From positions 1-9,301 of the forward strand of contig JAJZCX010000038.1 in the NCBI GenBank assembly GCA_021851625.1: a DNA stretch of 9,301 bases. Direction: 5' to 3'. This document shows positions 5,989 to 9,301 of the stretch, piece after piece (the stretch's first letter is position 1; every line of letters starts with the position of its first letter). A program made the position numbers and the translations under genes. Source of the stretch: Acidobacteriota bacterium (GTDB lineage: Bacteria; Acidobacteriota; Terriglobia; Terriglobales; Acidobacteriaceae). The notes beneath the pieces were generated by a model that had not been told where the DNA came from, did not search any database, and saw only the letters and a program-made list of their open reading frames with translations.

Positions 5989-7158
5989 ATGGGTTGGCCA
6001 ATGGGGATGAGCGCCAAGCAGATGGTTCGCGTGGTGGTGATTGATGACTCAATCACCATGCGCACTCTGTATCGAACCATGCTCGCTGGTTGCGCAGACA
6101 TTGTTCTGGCGGGAGAAGCAGAGGATGGTTCCAGCGGCATAAAGCTGGTGCAGGAGTTGCGCCCTGATCTTGTTCTGCTGGATGTGACGATGCCGGGCAT
6201 GAATGGCCTGGATGTGCTCTCGCGTCTGCATGAAATCTCTCCACGCCTGCCGGTGATGATGTGCAGCACGCTGACCCAGCGCGGTGCTGCGGTCACGCTC
6301 GACGCGCTCTTCCGTGGTGCTGCGGATTATGTGGCCAAGCCGATTGCACAGGGCGCTCCCGGTGTTGTGCAGGATGAGTTTCGCGCGCTGCTGCTGAGCC
6401 GTATTCGCGCGCTCTGCACGCGCCTGCCGTTGGAACTGCCTGTTGCAATCGATCCAGTGCGCAGCATGGTGCTGGAGGCGACGCAGCCCTTGCAACCCAT
6501 TGCGCCGGGTGTGGTTGTCATCGGTGCATCCACCGGCGGACCGCAGGCGTTGGAGGTCGTATTGTCGGCCATCCCCGCGGATTTCCCCGTGCCCATTTTG
6601 ATCGCGCAGCATATTCCTCCGCTCTTTGTTCCACTACTTGCGGAGCGTTTGCAAAAGCAATGTCCACTCCGTGTGCGTGAGGCCGTGGAGGGTGCGTCCC
6701 TATGCGAAGGCAACGTGTGGATTGCGCGCGGGGATTGGCATCTGCGCATACAGGCCAGCGAGGCTGATGCTCCATCGCAAGAACATCCGCGCGCGGTGAT
6801 GCACATGGAACAGGACGCGCCCATCCGCTATTGCCGCCCTTCGGTGGATGCCCTGTTTATTTCTGCCGCGCGTACGTTTGGAGCAGCAACACTCGCAGTC
6901 GTGTTGACGGGCATGGGTTCCGACGCAACCGATGGTGCGCGCATTGTGCGCGCCGCAGGGGGCACGGTGCTGGCCCAAGATGCAGAGACCAGCACCATCT
7001 GGGGAATGCCCGGCTCCGTTGTGCAGGCGGGTCTGGCGAATGCCGTTCTACCTTTGGGCTGGATAGCGACGGAGCTGGTGTACCGCGCAGGCAGACTACA
7101 CAAACAAGGCGCATCCTTTTCTGACACACCTTGCAAAGACGCAGTGAGGGTTCCATGA
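5989..7158 (+). CDS. cheB: CheB receptor methylesterase/deamidase with receiver domain
   Basis: The 389-residue product would remove methyl groups from receptor glutamates and deamidate glutamines when phosphorylated by CheA. The N-terminal receiver (about 13-135) has the acidic pair Asp19-Asp20 (VVVIDDS), phosphoacceptor Asp65 (LLDVTMPGMNG), switch Ser/Thr in MCSTLTQRGA and Lys117 (VAKP), so it is complete. After a linker of about 35 residues the methylesterase domain (about 172-366) shows GASTGGPQAL with nucleophile Ser181, QHIP with His208 and TGMGSDATDG with Asp312, the expected Ser-His-Asp triad. The C-terminal about 20 residues are not conserved in appearance. It starts 9 bp after cheW. 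ATG 5989 was chosen, with ATG 6001 and 6007 also possible. None has a good ribosome site, so reinitiation from cheW may matter. It overlaps cheR by ATGA at 7155-7158. Confidence 0.96.
   Translation: MGWPMGMSAKQMVRVVVIDDSITMRTLYRTMLAGCADIVLAGEAEDGSSGIKLVQELRPDLVLLDVTMPGMNGLDVLSRLHEISPRLPVMMCSTLTQRGAAVTLDALFRGAADYVAKPIAQGAPGVVQDEFRALLLSRIRALCTRLPLELPVAIDPVRSMVLEATQPLQPIAPGVVVIGASTGGPQALEVVLSAIPADFPVPILIAQHIPPLFVPLLAERLQKQCPLRVREAVEGASLCEGNVWIARGDWHLRIQASEADAPSQEHPRAVMHMEQDAPIRYCRPSVDALFISAARTFGAATLAVVLTGMGSDATDGARIVRAAGGTVLAQDAETSTIWGMPGSVVQAGLANAVLPLGWIATELVYRAGRLHKQGASFSDTPCKDAVRVP
7146..7150 (+). promoter_or_regulatory. Ribosome binding site of cheR
   Basis: GAGGG lies four bases before ATG 7155, within the 3' end of cheB. 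With the ATGA overlap it decides for this start over the in-frame TTG at 7131, which has no such site. Confidence 0.6.
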
Positions 7159-7976
7159 AGTGCAGTGAAGAGGAACGTGAATATCTGCGCAAACTGGTGC
7201 AGACGCATTCAGCCAACGTGATAGATTCCGCACGCGATTATTTTTTGGAATCTAGACTGCACGGAGTGGCCCAACAGGTGGGAGTTCGCAGCATCCGCGA
7301 TCTCATCGCTTTGTTGCGCCATCGCCCAGAGGGAAACCTGCATCGCATGGTGGTCGAAGCCATGACCATCAATGAGACCAGCTTCTTCCGTGATGGTGCA
7401 CCGTTTGCGCTCATGGAGCGCAGGCTGATTCCGCAGTTGCTGCAGGCGCGCCGTTCGCAGCGGCGTCTGCGGTTTTGGAGCGCGGCCTGTGCCAGCGGAC
7501 AGGAGGCATACAGCCTCGCCATTCTGCTGATGAAGAATTTTCCAGAATTGGCGGGCTGGGATGTGCGCATCTTTGGTACGGACCTCTCCCAAGCAATGAT
7601 TGAGCGCGCGCGCAATGGAAACTACAGCAGCTTGGAGGTCGCGCGTGGACTCACACCAGAACTCTTGGAGCGCTACACGATGCATCAGGGGCATGGCTGG
7701 ACGATGTTGCCAGAGATACGCGCCTTGTGCAGCTTTGTTCGGCTCAACCTGTGCGCACCCATGCCGTTGCTCCCGGTGTTTGATGGCATCCTGCTGCGCA
7801 ATGTGATGCTCTACATCTCCAACGAAGACCGCGTGCGGCTGTTGCGTACCATGCACCGACAGTTGGCCAGCGACGGATTTCTGCTGCTCGGCTCCTCCGA
7901 GCAATTGCCAGAGAACTTGGACCTCTTCGACGTACACTTGCAAGCCGGCGCTTGTTCTTACACGCTCCGTCTCTGA
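7155..7976 (+). CDS. cheR: CheR SAM-dependent receptor methyltransferase
   Basis: The 273-residue product would methylate glutamates of MCP receptors using S-adenosylmethionine, opposing CheB. A small helical N-terminal domain (about 1-70) leads to the signature TINETSFFRD (71-80). The Rossmann SAM-binding domain follows, with FWSAACASGQEAYSLAILL (107-125), the acidic end of strand 2 in FGTDLS (Asp143), FDGILLRNVMLYI (209-221) and a late strand FLLLGSSEQL (242-251). These are the standard CheR motifs in the standard order, and the length is normal for a stand-alone CheR without TPR extension. It is the last gene of the che block, translationally coupled to cheB. No T-rich terminator follows. 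The receptors it acts on are not in the window. Confidence 0.96.
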   Translation: MKCSEEEREYLRKLVQTHSANVIDSARDYFLESRLHGVAQQVGVRSIRDLIALLRHRPEGNLHRMVVEAMTINETSFFRDGAPFALMERRLIPQLLQARRSQRRLRFWSAACASGQEAYSLAILLMKNFPELAGWDVRIFGTDLSQAMIERARNGNYSSLEVARGLTPELLERYTMHQGHGWTMLPEIRALCSFVRLNLCAPMPLLPVFDGILLRNVMLYISNEDRVRLLRTMHRQLASDGFLLLGSSEQLPENLDLFDVHLQAGACSYTLRL

Positions 7977-8106
7977 TTGCACACTCTCCAAAAGATAGAA
8001 ATTTTTCGCTCTGGATGCACACAGAGCCGCAACCATTTATCGTAAGAAGAAGACCACGAATGCACCTTGGGAACCCAGCCATGCAGGCATCCTTGGACGA
8101 GAGGCC

Positions 8107-9301
8107 ATGAAAGCTCTACAAGCCGTGCGCGGCACGCGCGATCTGCTGCCGCCAGAAACAGAATTGTGGAATCGAATCGAGTCTGTCGCGCGCAGCGTCT
8201 TTGCGCGCTACGGATTCGGAGAAATTCGCACGCCGATTTTCGAAGACACACAACTCTTTGCCCGCGGTGTGGGTGAGGAGACCGACATCGTCTCCAAAGA
8301 AATGTACACATGGGAGGATCGCGCCCGCGCGCAATCAGAAAAATCCCAATCCCTGACGTTGCGGCCAGAGAATACCGCTGGCGTGGTGCGCGCCTACATT
8401 GAACACGGCATGGGCGAAGACGGCTTGCTGCATAAGCTCTACTACATCGGCCCACAGTTTCGCCGGGAGCGCCCGCAAAAAGGCCGCTACCGCCAGTTCT
8501 TCCAAATCGGTGCAGAAGTGATTGGCCCATCCAGCGCTGGCAGCGAGTCGCCGCTGCGCGATGCCGAGGTGTTGGAGATGCTGTCCACGCTGCTGCATGA
8601 GTTGGGTGTTGCGGATTGGAAGCTGTACATCAACTCGGTCGGCTCGGCGCAGGATCGCACGCGCTACGTACAGATTCTGCGCGAATCGCTGCAAGGCGTG
8701 GCTCCGAATCTTTGCGCGGATTGTCAACGGCGCGCGCAGACGAATCCATTGCGCGTGCTGGATTGCAAAGTGCCAGAGGATCAGCCGTGGATTGATTCGC
8801 TGCCCAAGATTGCGGAGTTTCTCGACGCCGCTTCCCAGCAACACTTTGCGCAGGTCTGTGCTGCACTCGATGCTTGCGATGTTGCGTACACTGTGAATCC
8901 ACGCTTGGTGCGTGGCTTGGATTACTACACGCGCACCACCTTTGAATTTGTGCACACGGGCTTGGGCGCACAGAACGCTCTGCTCGGCGGTGGCCGCTAC
9001 GATGGCCTGAGTGAATCGATCGGTGGCCCCAAGGCTCCGGGCATCGGCTTTGCCATTGGCGCGGATCGATTGGTGCTCACCTTGCAGGCTCTGGCCACTG
9101 CGCAGGCAGAGCAGGGAAGCGCAGCCTCTGCGCAAAAGTTGGATGCTTACATTGCGCCGCTCGGTGAAGCGCAGCAGCCGCAGGCTCTGCTGCTGGCGCG
9201 CGAACTGCGCCGCGATGGATTGCGCGTTGAACTGGGCGATGGCAACTTTCGCATCAAGAAATCCTTTGAGGCTGCGGATCGCTTGGCGCGCACAGTTGTG
9301 C
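8107..9301 (+). CDS. hisS: Histidyl-tRNA synthetase (3' end beyond window)
   Basis: The first 398 codons of a class II aminoacyl-tRNA synthetase that charges tRNA-His in the cytoplasm are present. VRGTRDLLP (7-15) is the typical HisRS opening. TLRPENTAGVVRAYIEHGM (84-102) includes motif-1/ATP-site surroundings, and FRRERPQKGRYRQFFQIGAE (118-137) is motif 2. LCADCQRRAQTNPLRVLDCK (202-221) is the Cys-containing insert seen in many bacterial HisRS. LVRGLDYYTRTTFEF (267-281) and GGGRYDGL (294-301) are the histidine-specific motifs, and GIGFAIGADRL (312-322) is motif 3. The anticodon-binding domain starts near 345 and is cut by the window end. The start ATG 8107 is preceded by the purine-rich ACGAGAGG, somewhat close to the start. 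It lies 130 bp after cheR, and I see no T-box or attenuator in that gap. Confidence 0.97.
   Translation, partial: MKALQAVRGTRDLLPPETELWNRIESVARSVFARYGFGEIRTPIFEDTQLFARGVGEETDIVSKEMYTWEDRARAQSEKSQSLTLRPENTAGVVRAYIEHGMGEDGLLHKLYYIGPQFRRERPQKGRYRQFFQIGAEVIGPSSAGSESPLRDAEVLEMLSTLLHELGVADWKLYINSVGSAQDRTRYVQILRESLQGVAPNLCADCQRRAQTNPLRVLDCKVPEDQPWIDSLPKIAEFLDAASQQHFAQVCAALDACDVAYTVNPRLVRGLDYYTRTTFEFVHTGLGAQNALLGGGRYDGLSESIGGPKAPGIGFAIGADRLVLTLQALATAQAEQGSAASAQKLDAYIAPLGEAQQPQALLLARELRRDGLRVELGDGNFRIKKSFEAADRLARTVV

Noticed and set aside
8008..8027. GCTCTG/CAGAGC stem with 8-base loop between cheR and hisS
   Set aside because: Only six base pairs and no following T-run (a T5 precedes it instead), so it is not a supportable terminator.
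7977..8106. Possible T-box or His attenuator upstream of hisS
   Set aside because: No T-box consensus, no terminator/antiterminator pair and no run of His codons could be found.
7209..9135. Minus-strand open frames of 275 codons (7209-8036) and 266 codons (8335-9135)
   Set aside because: Antisense to intact cheR and hisS, with no motif in the translations.

Overview
The window looks like chromosomal DNA of an Acidobacteriota species, probably class Terriglobia. The evidence is moderately high GC (high fifties percent by eye), secreted-protein features typical of that phylum (an LPDAP motif just after a signal peptide in the 2283-3062 gene), and a gene-1 product and an outer-membrane-like protein that resemble acidobacterial hypothetical families. 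The assignment is by recognition only. No mobile element, CRISPR array, tRNA or rRNA was seen, and gene density is close to complete.

Left part (1-2181). The tail of an upstream gene overlaps by ATGA with a 310-residue protein that joins a long basic Q/N/G-rich disordered region to a degenerate response-regulator receiver-like domain. It converges on a minus-strand pair: rlpA, a septal or peptidoglycan lipoprotein with DPBB and SPOR domains, followed 35 bp downstream by a HINT-branch histidine triad protein.

Middle (2182-3062). A divergent intergenic region carries a perfect 9-bp inverted repeat around an A-tract, plus a third copy of its half-site. Rightward of it lies a secreted, probably outer-membrane, protein of unknown function.

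Chemosensory block (3122-7976). cheA, cheW, cheB and cheR are tightly packed on the plus strand. cheA/cheW and cheB/cheR overlap by ATGA, and cheW and cheB are 9 bp apart. Together they supply a histidine kinase, a coupling protein, a receptor methylesterase with receiver domain, and a receptor methyltransferase: the core and adaptation arms of one signalling array. No MCP receptor, stand-alone CheY, CheC/CheX/CheZ phosphatase or CheD is present in the window, so receptor and output partner must be encoded outside it. CheA lacks a recognisable P2 domain and carries a second CheW-like domain at its C-terminus.

Right edge (8107-9301). After a 130-bp gap comes hisS (histidyl-tRNA synthetase), cut by the window end. 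I did not find a clearly new system. The best leads are the apparently altered active site of RlpA, the disordered/receiver fusion, the CheA architecture and the divergent palindrome.
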